Shown here: piece by piece, positions 23,763 to 35,762 of the stretch | Position numbering within the stretch: the stretch's first letter is position 1 | Layout of the letters: each line of letters begins with the position of its first letter | Source: Epiperipatus broadwayi | Lineage: Eukaryota > Onychophora > Udeonychophora > Euonychophora > Peripatidae | Assembly: GCA_028023455.1 (NCBI GenBank) | Contig: JAQFVV010013302.1 | Location: 64,001-128,000, forward strand | DNA: 64,000 nucleotides | Direction of reading: 5' to 3' | Position numbers and translations under genes: made by a program | Notes under the pieces: generated by a model | Seen by the model: only the letters and a program-made list of their open reading frames with translations | What the model was told of the DNA's origin: nothing | Databases searched by the model: none

Positions 23763-25287
23763 CAATGTGAGAATATAGTAAGTAAGCTCAAAATGATACA
23801 GATTCAACCTGGTAACCAAGATTAGGGTTTCAGTCTAATCCTGAAAAAACATGGAGAAAAAAACAGCCTATCTTTAGATTCACATATATATGGTATAGCA
23901 CTAAATAAAATACTAAAAATGGGTTTGTAGTGTAATTATTCATGGGCTCCAACATCAAATGCTCAATGTTCTAAGACCAGATGACTCCCTACCATTAATG
24001 AATATATTTAGTTCTGAGAGTCCACATAGGCTTTAAACGTGGTCTGCACCCTTATATTCCACATCTAAAATTAACCATACCTGAACTAAAGTGGCTGGGC
24101 CTTCATTGTAAACCCATCTAAAAGATAGCAAGGGGCAATGTACAAGTGTACTTAATAAAGACACACTCACAATGCATAAGTAAAATACAATAAGTATAAT
24201 ATAGAATTAATTAATTGCAACTAAAAACAGATAGCTTCTATCTGCTAAACTAGCACAACCCAGTTACTTAAAATAGAATATTAATTATACTAACCAAAAG
24301 GACTAAATCTACATTGTAATCTAAGTTAAAATACTGAATCTGCATATATAATTAAGAAGGGAGGAAGTATATTAAACAAGTATTAATAAACATTAACGAA
24401 TATACTTTAATATCATCTCTAGGCTAGTTTATCACTTCTAACTAGCAGATATCAAAAAGTCATAGTTTATAATGACTGAATATGAAAACCATAATGGAAT
24501 AAGATATGAAATATAAATCAATGATAATAATGAGAATGTAGTGATCAGTTATTATCTAACATGATAGAATTTTGAAACAACATTCAAGTATGCTAAGTAG
24601 CATTATTTTAAATATTAAAATGGAGATTTTTGAAAAGTTTACTAAATTTACAGTGGAAAATACTTGGCATATTATAACATATATAAAATAAATGAGAATA
24701 AAATGATTAGAATAATAAATATAGGCATAACCACAGTTTTAAAGAAACAGCTGTTTAGATTAGAGAAATAAATTACATTTACAGAGCTGAATTCAGGCAA
24801 GTTTATATAGTTATAATTTTACTAATTTAATAGAATTTTACATAGTGTTCATTCACTTACATTAAATAAGCTAGCTTAAACATTAAGGTTTGAAGATTGA
24901 ATAGTTGATTAAGTGCTCTGCAATTTTTTTTACTGCAGTTGGTACTTCAGGCACATCAGATGATAGGCATAGTGGTAATCTTCTCTAAGTAGGTTACATG
25001 GTGTAAGATGTTTTCTTTATACAGCAGACTCCCATATCCACAATGATGGTCTCATACTGTTGTGGCATGTAGGATGGAGTGCAAGATCACTATCTTCCCA
25101 CAGGAAAAATGGAAATCTATGGCCTCCTACTCTGCCATTTCTAAGTACAAATGGGTGTTAATTCTGGTAGCAACTCTTTTTAAAATTTACACAGTATGAT
25201 TAAGAGTGCAAAAATACAAGATATTCATATGATTTTCAAATCTTATATTATTTTGTCAACAACTTGGATTTACAGCTGGTAAATCCA
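23760..25287. other. Moderately complex non-coding DNA, possibly an unclassified old repeat
   Basis: No gene was recognised. The stretches at 23800-24200 and 24900-25150 have more even base composition (for example GGTCTGCACCCTTATATTCC and GCCTCCTACTCTGCC) than the surrounding DNA. They may be old transposon sequence, but frames are broken throughout and no motif was identified. Confidence 0.35.
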
Positions 25288-25895
25288 CTAGCGTCTATTT
25301 ACCATCTTATATTTTAAATTTACCAAATCGATTAAACTTTTATTTAAATTTTAAAGCTGATATTTTTAATTTAACTGTGGCATCTTGATTCCCTAAAGAT
25401 TTCACAATAGTTTCAGCTCAGTGGATTTTGTTATTTATAAAATACATTTTTGGAAATATTTTTGTAAAAATAGGATTTTAAATTATGCTCACCTGCTATA
25501 TTGACACAGGTGTGTAATAGCATGACTTTTGTTTACTACAACTTTAAATTAAAATTAGAAATTATTAAAAACTTTTAAATAACATTTTGTTATACATGTA
25601 TCATAGTGATGCATGAATTTCATACATATACATGTGATTTCTAGTATAAAATAACAAATTGACTCATTTGCCAAAATAAAATCTATAATTCAAAAGATTT
25701 GATTTAAAATAAAATATATATGTTGTAACATATATAAACTGATGATATTACAGTTGTTTTTTTACATCTATATGTATGATGATACATATATAACTGTGTT
25801 GATGCTTATATACCTGTATACATGTTCTCATAGAGGTTTAAATCCTGCACAGATAAAGCCAAGGAATAAAATAGATTAAACATATATTAAGTCAG
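25288..25895. repeat. Direct segmental duplication, copy 1
   Basis: From CTAGCGTCTATTTACCATC to AGATTAAACATATATTA this matches 26671-27195 in the same orientation. Anchors include GATTAAACTTTTATTTAAAT, CATACATATACATGTG, GTTGATGCTTATATAC and TCATAGAGG. Copy 1 has extra A+T-rich sequence near 25640-25760. It is non-coding. Confidence 0.8.
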
Positions 25896-26670
25896 GAATA
25901 TACCATTTCATATCCCCAAAATTACAATAAAAAATAGAAAAAGAATGAATTTATTTATATTAAATGCTCAAATTTAGTACAATCATGAATTTAATTAACA
26001 TGGACAACAAAATACAATTCTATCTTGCCTGGGTATTCCTCTCTAATTTTAAGATTGCTGCACCATAATTAATCCCACCACTATGAATATTATATATGGC
26101 TAAATAAACTTTAAAATACTAAATGATTAATTACATAAGTATAATAATAAAAAAACATACACAAAAATTAATATTCATAATGAACATATATTATACTTGT
26201 TAGTCCTACATAAACATGATTGGGGAGGTGACAGATCCACAAATAATTTTAAATCATACTATCTAGGTGGGATCTGTGCTTTTTTATCTATAAGTGATTT
26301 CAAGTTTATGGGCATCATCATGCCCCATGAATGTTCCTCTGTAATCTTCATAATCCCTTTTGATCCTATATGGTTCTTTCCAGAATGGAAAGTACATGTT
26401 ATAGTCATGCATGTGTCTATTTCTTGCTTTCTGGGTTCAAATCCCTAACTGGTTTCCTATTTGGAAGGTGTAAAGTCTTTTCCTTTTCTTCTCTTTTTTC
26501 TCCTGACTGTCCTCTCTATTTTGGCACTGGCATGACCTACACCAGTCTCTCCCTCAATGATTATTTCCCCCCAATGAGCATGATCCTTTATTCTCAATCT
26601 CTAACCTAACATACTCTATTTCTATCCACTACTCTCTCTCTGCCTAAGGTAGACTGTTGGTACTGCTTTT
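25896..26670. other. Spacer between duplications, with a tRNA-like B-box
   Basis: The right half (about 26200-26660) is pyrimidine-rich and less A+T-rich. It contains CTGGGTTCAAATCCCTAACT (about 26427-26446), a good Pol III B-box core, followed by a pyrimidine-rich tail. This could be a diverged SINE on the + strand. Overlapping frames of about 80 codons here show no recognisable protein. Confidence 0.35.
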
Positions 26671-27195
26671 ATTAGTGCCTATTTGCCATCTTATATTTTA
26701 AATTTATCAAATTGATTAAACTTTTGTTTAAATTTTAAAGCTGATATTTTAAATTTAACTTGGGCATTTCAATTTCCTAAAGACTTTACAATAGTTCAAG
26801 CTCAGTGGGTTTGTTATTTATAAAATATATTTTTGGAAATATTATTATAAAAATAAGATTTTAAATTACTCTCACAAGTTATATTGACTCAGGTTTGTGG
26901 AGGCATGATTTTTGTTTACAACTTTAATTTAAAATTAGGAATTATTAGAAACTTTTAAATGGCATTTCATTGTATATGTATCATAGTGCTACATAAATTT
27001 CATACATATACATGTGATTTCTAGAAATTGACTTGTTTAACAAAATAAAATGTATAATTTAAGAGATTTATTTCCATCTATATGTGTGATGATACATATA
27101 TAACTATGTTGATGCTTATATACATGTACTCATAGAGGCTTAAAAATCCTATACAGATGAAGCCATAAGGTAAAATAGGTGAAACATATACTTTC
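26671..27195. repeat. Direct segmental duplication, copy 2
   Basis: Partner of 25288-25895 in direct orientation. Divergence is by scattered substitutions and small indels, so the duplication is old. Confidence 0.8.
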
Positions 27196-28454
27196 AGAAT
27201 ATACACAAACATTTTACAAATAATAGGTGAAGAATGTTTTGAATTATTATATCTGAGTTACAAGTAAAGCTAATAGTTAAATATTTTTTTTACATGTACT
27301 TAAATTAATTTCTTTTCTATAAATTTAATGGTTATTTAGTACCAAGATTTTGATTTTCTCCATATTTATTATTTATTTTTTCCATCTCTTTGAAATATAG
27401 ATAACAATAATTGAAAATATAGCTGTTAAATACTCAATCATTGTCTAAAAATAATTAAAAGGCTATATTTAAATAGAAAATTTTTCATTTATGATAATAA
27501 GTTTTAAAAATAATTATTTTTTTAAATATAATGATAAATAAAAGGCAAATAGCCACTGTAAGACAGCAAAGATGAAAGTATTAATAATCAGATGATAAAA
27601 CTTTTAACAGTAATCCATCCTTGATTGTGTATGTAGTTAAGGATTGCTAGATGCCCATTTATAGGTCAATAATTGAATGCCTATGGAGTAGATATAACCA
27701 ATATGATTTTAATAATATAAATTTAAAAATAGTTATATGATTGGAATTAATTTAAATAACATTTAAACTATCACTTTTTAAATATGGAATGTTATTTGAC
27801 TGTCCTTATATATTTGAATAAAAAAGGAAAACGTTATATATAAATATTGTTATAGCAGTTAATTTATTTATGAATAGCTGCTAATGACGATGTAGCATTG
27901 TTGATCAATTTATGAATATAATTTTAACATTTTAATTTTTTAATAACAGGTTTTGTATTTAACTGAGGGTTTTATTTTTTAATTAATCATAATTCTTTAT
28001 TATTTTAATAAGTTTCTTCCAAAGGAAAAGTGAAATGGAGGTTATTAAGTACATCTATAAAATATATTATTTGTATAACTCTGCAGATAATTTTGCAATT
28101 TATTATTGAATTATTTACTTTTTTATATTATTGTTGGCATATTTATTATTTATTGCATTTAATAATTACTTATAATTTTAATATTGATTTTAAACTATTC
28201 TTTTATTAATGGTTTTTGCGATTATTTTTTTTGACGTGTTGTTGATTTTATTGTCGCATTTAAAATCTTTATTATTTTTCCCATAGATATCATGATTTAA
28301 ATTGTTAAGTTTATAAAATGTTCAACATAGATATTATAGATAAATTTATTTTGTTAATTTCTTTTTTATAGATTGAACAAACAACTTTTGATGTTAGATT
28401 AGACAACTTCCATATTTCTCCATTCTTTTTTATTTCATAAATAATTTCATATAA
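27196..28454. other. A+T-rich DNA without recognisable gene
   Basis: Nothing recognisable over about 1.26 kb. A minus-strand frame near 28311-28499 is low-complexity. Confidence 0.55.
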
Positions 28455-28640
28455 ATAAAGATATAATAAAAGACAAATAACCCCCAAGATGCATTTCATT
28501 CTGAACCAGCACTCATCAGTTGGGCCAGGTCATCATCTCTCATATATATCTTTATTACATGAAGAGTATTTATGTAGAGCAAATTGTCTCATTTTTATTT
28601 TCAAGCATCAATTTACTCCACTCTCAACTTTTATGTTATC
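28455..28640 (-). mobile_element. Hammerhead-bearing short retroelement (family H), copy 2, 3'-truncated
   Basis: On the minus strand the leader (about 28640-28532) resembles that of copy 1 (GAGAGTGGAGTAAATTGATG, then ATATATGAGAGATGATGACC). The ribozyme follows. Similarity stops shortly after it (about 28460), so the tRNA-like part is absent. Confidence 0.6.
28477..28531 (-). ncRNA. Type I hammerhead ribozyme, family H copy 2 (core intact)
   Basis: Minus strand: stem I 5' strand GACC-UGG-CCCAA (28531-28520), CUGAUGA (28519-28513), stem II GUGCUG/CAGAAU with loop GUU, GAAA (28497-28494), minimal stem III within AUGCAU, cleavage base C (28488), then stem I 3' strand UUGGG-GGUU. CCCAA pairs with UUGGG and GACC with GGUU, again leaving the UGG internal loop. 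Compared with copy 1, two or more stem I pairs changed on both sides together (A-U to C-G and others), which supports a real helix. Stem II has one mismatch. Predicted cleavage is between 28488 and 28487. Confidence 0.7.
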
Positions 28641-30655
28641 AACTTTTTGATAAACACGTAATGATTATTACTAATCATTTATTTAACCAGAAATGTTTTC
28701 TAACACAGAGATAAACTTTAATCCAAGTTAAAGATTAATATATCTGATTTTCAGCTCACACATGGCTATTTGATGTTATTAATGTTGAATCAAAACTATT
28801 TCTTTTATAGTTAATATTTGCCAATTTATAAAACACATTTTAATCTTCTTTTTACATATTTTTTTATTATAATCTCAATAATTTATTTATGAATTCTGTA
28901 TCCATATAGTTAATTTATTTCTTTTTCTGTGGTAAAACATTATTGTTTACATGTTTCTAAGCAGAGATACTACCTATTTTTTGTATTGAAAATTTTAAAA
29001 TAGTTTTTGATATATCATTAGTAATTTTTTTTTACTTTGTTATGGACTGTATAAAAATGAAAATAATATAGTCAATAAAAAAATTAATGATATTCTAAAA
29101 GAAGTCAAAATAAACAAATAACGATTGACAAATGTACAGTTAAATATTTTAAATGTTCTAAATTAACTGGAGGATAATATAATGGTTGAACAAAACTAAG
29201 CTTAAATTCGGATAATTTTAGCTCTTAAGTCTCATCATTTTACCATTGTGATAATCCATACAAGTCATTAAAAAATCATTAAGACTAATCAATAGTGTAA
29301 ATTGGTAGGGTGGGTTGGGAGCTTATTTCAATGACAACAAGAATTTATTGAAATAAAATGTTCATAAGTAAAATATAAATATTAGAAAGAAATCATTTAA
29401 TGAAAGTAAAAAAAATAATTAAAAATATAGTAAATTTGAATCTATACCACAGATTAGTGTCAATCTACATAAATCAAAATAAGACAATAAAATTATAGAA
29501 TCATTGAATTAGTTGATCTACAGACTATAGACTTGATATTTAAATCTGAGCTTAGGTCACACACAGGCTTAAGATTTTTTCTTTAGAAAGACAACCCATT
29601 AATCCAGATAGGTATCTAACATTATTAATATATAAATTATTATTCATTATAAGTAAAGCTCCCATATTAATTTGGATTGGATAAATATACAGTAATAATG
29701 TTATTCAACCTTTGCTACTGATGGAGAATATGTTTATACAACTTTTAAATATCAAGAACGTTATCAATCTTTTATTAGAAAAAAATGTGTTATGGATAGC
29801 AAAAATATAAATATTTAAATTATTTGGAATTTGTGATAAACATGCAATAACTGGATAATTTATTTATTATAAAAAAACAGATCCTTGAAAAATTATTAAG
29901 TAGGACTTTAAGTAACTTATCTGCAGTGACACAAAGTGGCATTACTGACGCTCTTTATAAAGAATTAATATAAATTCTGAAGAGCAAATCTGGTTTGCTC
30001 AAACAATCAGTTATAAAAAAAATCATTGACCCCAAAAATAATTTATAAATAATAATCACCCAGAGCATTTTTTTAAACAAATATATAAAACAATTTGGTA
30101 ATAATACATTAAATAAAAAATTAATAAAACTATTAAAAATACTAACAAAAATAAATACATAAAACAAAAATCTAAACTAAAATCATAAAAAACAAAAATT
30201 TCTTAAATGCATTAGAAAGCAAATATATCAATTATAATATAAAAAACAGTAATGACAATTTCAAAATTATCTGTAAAAATTGTAAAAACAAATTGTTAAC
30301 ATTCATATAAATTAAGTCAAATAAATGATTGTCAATCTGAATTAAATGAATGGGAAAAAAAAATTGACTCTACTTCTAAAACTTGAATGAATTTTTGTTA
30401 AGAGATCTAAAGCTAAAAAAATGCTATTTTAAAATTTAAAATTCCATTTATATATATATTTAAAAATGGCAAAAAAAATTTACTAATATAGGATTTATGA
30501 ATAGATTATTTTTTTAACCAATCATAACTTCTGCTTTATATGATTACTTGATTTTTCTTAAAAATAAACATTTTCACATTAAGTCAGACTGTAAACTTAA
30601 ATCATAAAATAAATATTTTTCCAAATCTTTTGCAAAAATAATCATAAATATATAA
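28641..30655. other. A+T-rich DNA without recognisable gene
   Basis: About 2 kb with no credible gene. The minus-strand 70-codon frame at 29955-30167 is phenylalanine/isoleucine-rich low-complexity sequence. No repeat was recognised. Confidence 0.55.
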
Positions 30656-30830
30656 AGTATACGAAATATTATATTGGTGATTATTTATCTTTTCTACATG
30701 TGTGTGGTCATGTGTATCAGTGGTATGAGATAGTATGGATAGTTGAAGGGTGCTTGAAAGTTTGAGTTCAAATCCTCTACATTTACAATTAGGCTCCAGG
30801 TATATGAGAATGCCTGTATTTCAAATATTT
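30656..30830 (+). mobile_element. Family H element, copy 5, begins inside the ribozyme
   Basis: Recognisable similarity starts at ATACGAAATATTATATTGG (about 30659), which is the 3' half of the hammerhead (GAAA, stem III, stem I 3' strand). It continues through TGATTATTTATC and the tRNA-like part: A-box-like TATCAGTGGTATGAGATAG (about 30714-30732) and B-box GAGTTCAAATCC (about 30763-30774). It ends near GTATTTCAAATATTTATAAA. CUGAUGA and the leader are absent. Confidence 0.6.
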
Positions 30831-31700
30831 ATAAATAAAGTATGTAAAATATATACAATTTATTTGAAATTTACACAAAGGAAGAGTGCTTCCAATAGTG
30901 TCAAGGTCTGAGAAGAAAGAATCTACTAATCAATGGCAGCTCATTTTTATAGATTTTCTTATAATACTGATATTTTCAAATTTTTTTTAAAATTAATAAA
31001 TCAATATTATTTTAGTTCCAGTTTTTATGACCAAAAAAACACATGAAACCAGGAACTGAACACTATAGATAATTACAAGAGAGTGATTAAGCAGTGTTTG
31101 AAATATCATGACCTGTTATAGGTGATGTTATTTTTATCAAAGAAGAGACTGGAAGACATTGTGAGTCTTGGAAAAATATTAGAGTAATAAATTTATTGTG
31201 AATCTTCAGAGCTCAAATGTTTGATTATTTGAAATAATGCTAATTTGACAAATTTTTGCATTTCTTGTTTTCAATTAAAATTATTTCATTTCCACTGTTA
31301 AATTAAGATCATGCTATCAGGCGGTTATATTTTGGTGATTTTATAGCTTTGAAAATATCTTTCCATATATACAAATTTCATAAAGAACTTGATAAAACTG
31401 AGAAATAAATGATAACTATGATCTTTATTTCATTTATAGCTAATTAGACCAACATTAATTTAATCAATAGTTAATAGTAAGGAATGTCATCAAACACCTT
31501 TACTGACTTCTTTTTAATTAACTTTTATTTAAAGAAAAAAACAAGAAGTATAATGCACACATCCACTTTCTATTATATATGTATTAATTAAATAAATTGC
31601 TTTTTTTTATAGAAAGTTCATAGTATTTGTTATAAATCAGATGTTGTTAGAAATCTTATATTTTTTGAAAATAAAAAGCACTCCTCTTGAATGTAGAAAG
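30831..31700. other. A+T-rich DNA without recognisable gene
   Basis: Nothing recognisable. Confidence 0.55.
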
Positions 31701-31812
31701 TAGTCTGGGCATATTGGATGAGTAGGCACTAGATAGAGATTTTATGCACAACCATTGATTACTCTGGCTTGCATTGAGTGGTACTACCATATGGAGAGTT
31801 TTGACAGTTTTA
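31701..31812 (+). mobile_element. Fold-back element, family F, copy B (3' half)
   Basis: TAGTCTGGGCATATTGGATG followed by AGTAGGCACTAGATAGAG, then a terminal-repeat-like end (TTGATTACTCTGGCTTGCAT, then ATGGAGAGTTTTGACAG). It corresponds to the right half of the family F elements at 37689 and 42312 (the latter read on the minus strand). Confidence 0.6.
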
Positions 31813-32330
31813 GACTGTATATGTAACATTATTTTTTTCTGAATTATGTTATAAGTAGTATCTGGATTAAAATTCAGTCACAGTGGACAGTGAATTTGGA
31901 AGTCATAATCACTAACAGTGTATTCAATGTAATGCCATTGCCATAATAAATGTTAAGCTTGAATTTTTAACACTGATAGAATGAGAATGTATTTTTACAC
32001 TTAATATTTATTACCTTTATCAAACTACTATATTGTTGTACATTATGACCTAATATATCAAAGTTATTTTGTTTTAAAAATTACATATGTGATATATGAT
32101 ATGATGTAAAATGACTTTTATTAAATAGTCAAACTTTCTGATTCTTAGCCAAGTTCTTTTCCTGTAAAAAAAATGGCTTTATACTTGGGAGTTCATAAGA
32201 AATTCAAACACCAGATAATTCAGAACTAGAGTTGATCCAAGGAACTTAGGTTCTTATGAAATGTTTTTATACTATTATAAACCCTTCTACTACTTTTATT
32301 AGCCAACTCATTCTCATCAGTACTCAACAG
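31813..32330. other. A+T-rich DNA without recognisable gene
   Basis: Nothing recognisable. Confidence 0.55.
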
Positions 32331-32888
32331 TTTCTTTTTTTCTGTTCCATTTTAATAAAAACAATTTTGTTAATCCTAACATTATATTCTTATAATAAAA
32401 GAAGTTATACTTTTATTAAAATGGAACAGACAAAGAAAAAGGAATATTTTTGGTGCTGACAGATTAATTTGGAAAAAAATAAAGGAGTTTATAAAGGTAT
32501 ATAAAAGACATTAATTATATATATCATCTACTGCAATGTCAGTCTGGATAACAAGAAGAGAAGATATAAATGCAATAAAAGTTTGGATTGTAGATATGAT
32601 TCATGCAGAGATGAAAGGGAGAGTACTGAATATTGATTTTTGGAATATAGGGTATTCAAACAGTCTCAAAATAAATTGTATAAAGAATGGGAAAACCAAA
32701 AATAAAGAGTGTAAAAAAAGTAGAGATTTTTGAACTTTTATTTCGGTAACAAAATTGCTTATGTATTTTTTTTCTGTATCATTTTAATAAAAGCAACTTT
32801 GTTAGGTTGAATATTATATTTTCATAATTTGTATTCAAATCCAAAAATCTCTACTTCTTTTACACTCTTTAATTTGTAAATTTTTTCA
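32331..32888. repeat. Nested inverted and direct repeats
   Basis: CTGTTCCATTTTAATAAAA (about 32341-32359) is repeated inverted as TTTTATTAAAATGGAACAG (about 32411-32429) and direct as CTGTATCATTTTAATAAAAG (about 32773-32792). A second inverted pair is GAGTGTAAAAAAAGTAGAG (about 32707-32725) with CTCTACTTCTTTTACACTC (about 32849-32867). The pattern suggests one fold-back element inserted in or duplicated by another. A 65-codon + frame (32536-32733) has no recognisable family. Confidence 0.5.
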
Positions 32889-33606
32889 TTCCTCTTACAA
32901 TTTATTTTGATATTAATTAATGTAAAATAATACTCATACAGTGTTTTAATATAAAATTTTTAACAATATTATTGTACCAAGTATATACTTTTGATGATTT
33001 CATATTATACTCATGAACAGTCTGCTGAGAACGTTCATCCATCTTTCTCAATCATGAGAGACAACACATCCGAATGCTGTTAATGTTGTATGTGAAGAGA
33101 GGAACAATTGCAAATGCAAAATAACAGAGGTGTGGCTCATTACAAATATGTAATGAACCAAAAAGTAATAGTATTTAAATCAGCAAAAAATTAATGTTCT
33201 CAGCGGATTGACCATGAATATATGGAAATGTTGAAATTATACCCGGTATAATATTATTATTAAAAATTGTATATTCAAACTCTGTATGAATTTTATTTAC
33301 ATTAATATCTAGAATGGCAGAGTATGGAAACCTAATTTATCTTGATAATATTTCAATAGCCTATGTTCCAAAACTCAATATTCACTATTCTCTCTTCCAT
33401 CTTTACATAAATTATATCTATAGTTCAAACTGTTGCTGACTCATGCTTTTTTTATATTTTGATATTCAAAGCAGGACTGTCTTAACACCAAATGCATTGA
33501 AATAACTTCTACTGAGCTCGCAATCACTTAAAATATTAGATGATATATATAAATTACATCTATGTAATATAATAAAGTACATAACTGATTATAATAACAT
33601 GAAAGG
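32889..33606. other. A+T-rich DNA without recognisable gene
   Basis: Nothing recognisable. A slightly more complex stretch at about 33010-33150 (CTGCTGAGAACGTTCATCC) is unexplained. Confidence 0.5.
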
Positions 33607-33862
33607 CTGAAACCTTTAACAGATGCACCTTAAAAATGCTTATGTGACAGCCAATCAGATATAATAATGACTGTATATGGAACTCTCAATTCAAAAACGC
33701 AAGCCAGAAATATGAGAAAAAGATGGAACCACCTTTTTCTATACTTAAATTTATATATAAATAAGCCAGACTCGAGCATTCTGAACTAAAAGTGTGAAGC
33801 TTAAAACACCTGATTGGGTGTCACATAAGCATTTTTAAGGCACATCTGTTAAAGGTTTCAGA
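33607..33862. mobile_element. MITE with about 55-bp terminal inverted repeats
   Basis: The left end CTGAAACCTTTAACAGATG and TTAAAAATGCTTATGTGACA are mirrored at the right end by GTGTCACATAAGCATTTTTA and CACATCTGTTAAAGGTTTCAG. The interior (about 145 bp) encodes nothing. Total length is about 256 bp. No second copy was seen in the window, and no clear target duplication. Confidence 0.75.
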
Positions 33863-33982
33863 CATTCACATCATTATTATATCATCTGCTTGTGCTTAAT
33901 AAATTTAATATATTTATAACTGATTGTGTTTTAAATTTATTGAAAATTTGTTTTTATACTGTTTTTTCCCTCATGTATCATA

Positions 33983-34047
33983 GCATTGGCCAGGAAGCGA
34001 ACCGGGACAACTGAAGGCAGCTGTGCTGACCAGTCAACCACCAATGC
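33983..34047 (-). tRNA. tRNA-Gly(GCC)-like pseudogene
   Basis: The minus strand begins GCATTGGTGGTT and ends CCTGGCCAATGC. The 7-bp acceptor stem GCATTGG/CCAATGC is perfect, the D-stem is GTTG/CAGC with GG in the loop, and the anticodon stem is CAGCT/AGTTG around GCC. The T-stem is CCCGG/CCTGG around TTCGCTT, with one mismatch. Both ends match the usual animal tRNA-Gly(GCC) pattern. It is only 65 nt long, with a shortened variable region and a 6-base anticodon loop, so it is probably a pseudogene or the head of an unrecognised SINE. Confidence 0.5.
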
Positions 34048-34699
34048 TTGACTGTTTTTATACTATTTATTCTTTAAAATGCTAAAATTGTTTAACTTTT
34101 GCTTATAACCACATTTAATTTCACAAATATAACTAAAATAATATCATTTATTCAAAAACACATTTTTATAAATAGCCTAGATTTTGAAAGCTTTCTGCCA
34201 TAGAAATCATTAATTTACTTTGTCAATAATAATGACTTAATGGTTTATTGCTCAGAAATTTATAAAAAATTTGAGTATCAGAAGAGACAGGTTTGAACTA
34301 CAAACCATGGGTCTTAAGCTTCAATATTAAACATTTTATAACTATACCAAATTACTTATTCAGTGATAAACTATCTAATTTTAACTGAATTTAATAAACA
34401 AAAAAATATAATTGTATATCTAAGATTGTTTTTAAAATTGTGTTTAAAAATATTTTATAGATTTTCTAATTTTGGTATATTTTTGGCATTATATATATGT
34501 GTGTGTGTTTCTATACTCTTAAATTCTAAACATCTGATTGCTATTAATGTACAACATTATTATATACAATCAAAGTGAACAAATCTTGATGGTAGCAAAA
34601 TATTTTTGTAATATGATGTTATCTATAGTTCTTATATTAAAACATTTTTCTTATATCTGCTGAATACTTTTATTTAGTATAATTGCAATTATTATATTG
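34048..34699. other. A+T-rich DNA with a weak tRNA-like motif
   Basis: No gene was recognised. On the minus strand near 34285-34350 there is TTGGTATAGTTATAAAATG followed by GTAGTTCAAACCTGTC. It is reminiscent of a decayed tRNA A/B-box pair, but too degenerate to call. Confidence 0.4.
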
Positions 34700-34960
34700 A
34701 CTCCATTAAAGTATGAAGGTTGGATATCTTAATATAAGCTGAACATGGATTGTATATATGTGTGGGGATGATAATCTGGCCAACTGACGAGTGCTGGTTT
34801 AGCACAAAATACGTTTACTGATGATTATTTATCTTTTTGACATATGTGTGATTAAGGGTGTCAGCAGTATGAGATAGCATGGATAGTTAAGGATCATGTG
34901 AAATTCTGAGACCAAACCCTTATATATTATAGTGCAGGTATGAAAAAGAATATACTGTAG
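34700..34960 (+). mobile_element. Hammerhead-bearing short retroelement (family H), copy 3
   Basis: Same order as copy 1: leader (CCATTAAAGTATGAAGGTTG, then GGATTGTATATATGTGTGG), ribozyme (34773-34826), then the tRNA-like part with GTCAGCAGTATGAGATAGC and a decayed B-box near 34907-34920. Confidence 0.6.
34773..34826 (+). ncRNA. Hammerhead ribozyme, family H copy 3 (decayed core)
   Basis: AATC-TGG-CCAA precedes CTGACGA; the changed base is position 7, which tolerates any nucleotide. Stem II GTGCT/AGCAC pairs perfectly. The second core strand is AAAA instead of GAAA, so the essential G12 is lost, and the stem I 3' strand is CTGATGATT with poor pairing next to the cleavage site. Probably inactive. 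Confidence 0.5.
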
Positions 34961-35762
34961 AAAAAAATTCATATATATCGACTTCAATAAAATTTAAGTG
35001 TTGTATTAAAATGTTATTTGAAAATAAATGACAGTAACATTCAATAAGAATATGAGGTAATGATTGTAATGAAACATTCTTATATAAAGGTGATTATCAT
35101 TTTATATCCTAAGTGGGAAAATAATATCTATAACTGTTTCATGATTAATTGCAATTTTTAAAAAAAAGAAAAAAACTTTCTTATTCATCTGATGATTATA
35201 GTATTCAAATTAATAGCTTAAACATTTTAAATTTTTTAAATTATGAATTTATGATGCACTTTTTGAATACTATAAAACTCTAACAATAGCTCAAAAGCTG
35301 TACATTTTGATTACTTATAAGCTGACTGTAAATACCTTACACCCTTTGCCAAAACTGCTATATATCAAATTCAAGCTTCACCTAACTTGATCCATTTCAG
35401 TATCTAGCCCTTTTATTTAAAAAAATCCTAGCAAAATTTTCTTCCACATCTAAACATCTTATTTTTACAATTAAATCTTTTTTTCTATATCATATATTAA
35501 AAAATTTACATTAATTATTATAAGTTTAAGTTTTTAACTATTAAACATTCTAAAAGTTAAAATTTAAACTTTGTAAAATAGGAAAATTAAATACTAAGCA
35601 GAATTGGTAATTATAACTCTTGCATATTGGATATAATTTTATCTATTCAAAAAGTTAGTAGAACAAGATATCTTTAAATTAATAGTTAAGTGCTGTATAT
35701 ATATAAATTAACCATCAAATCTATGCTGCTTGATTTTAATCTATAAATCTACATGTGCTTAC
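34961..35762. other. A+T-rich DNA without recognisable gene
   Basis: Nothing recognisable. Confidence 0.55.

Noticed and set aside
23556-23819. Frames of alternating Ile and Tyr on both strands
   Set aside because: Translation of the TA microsatellite.
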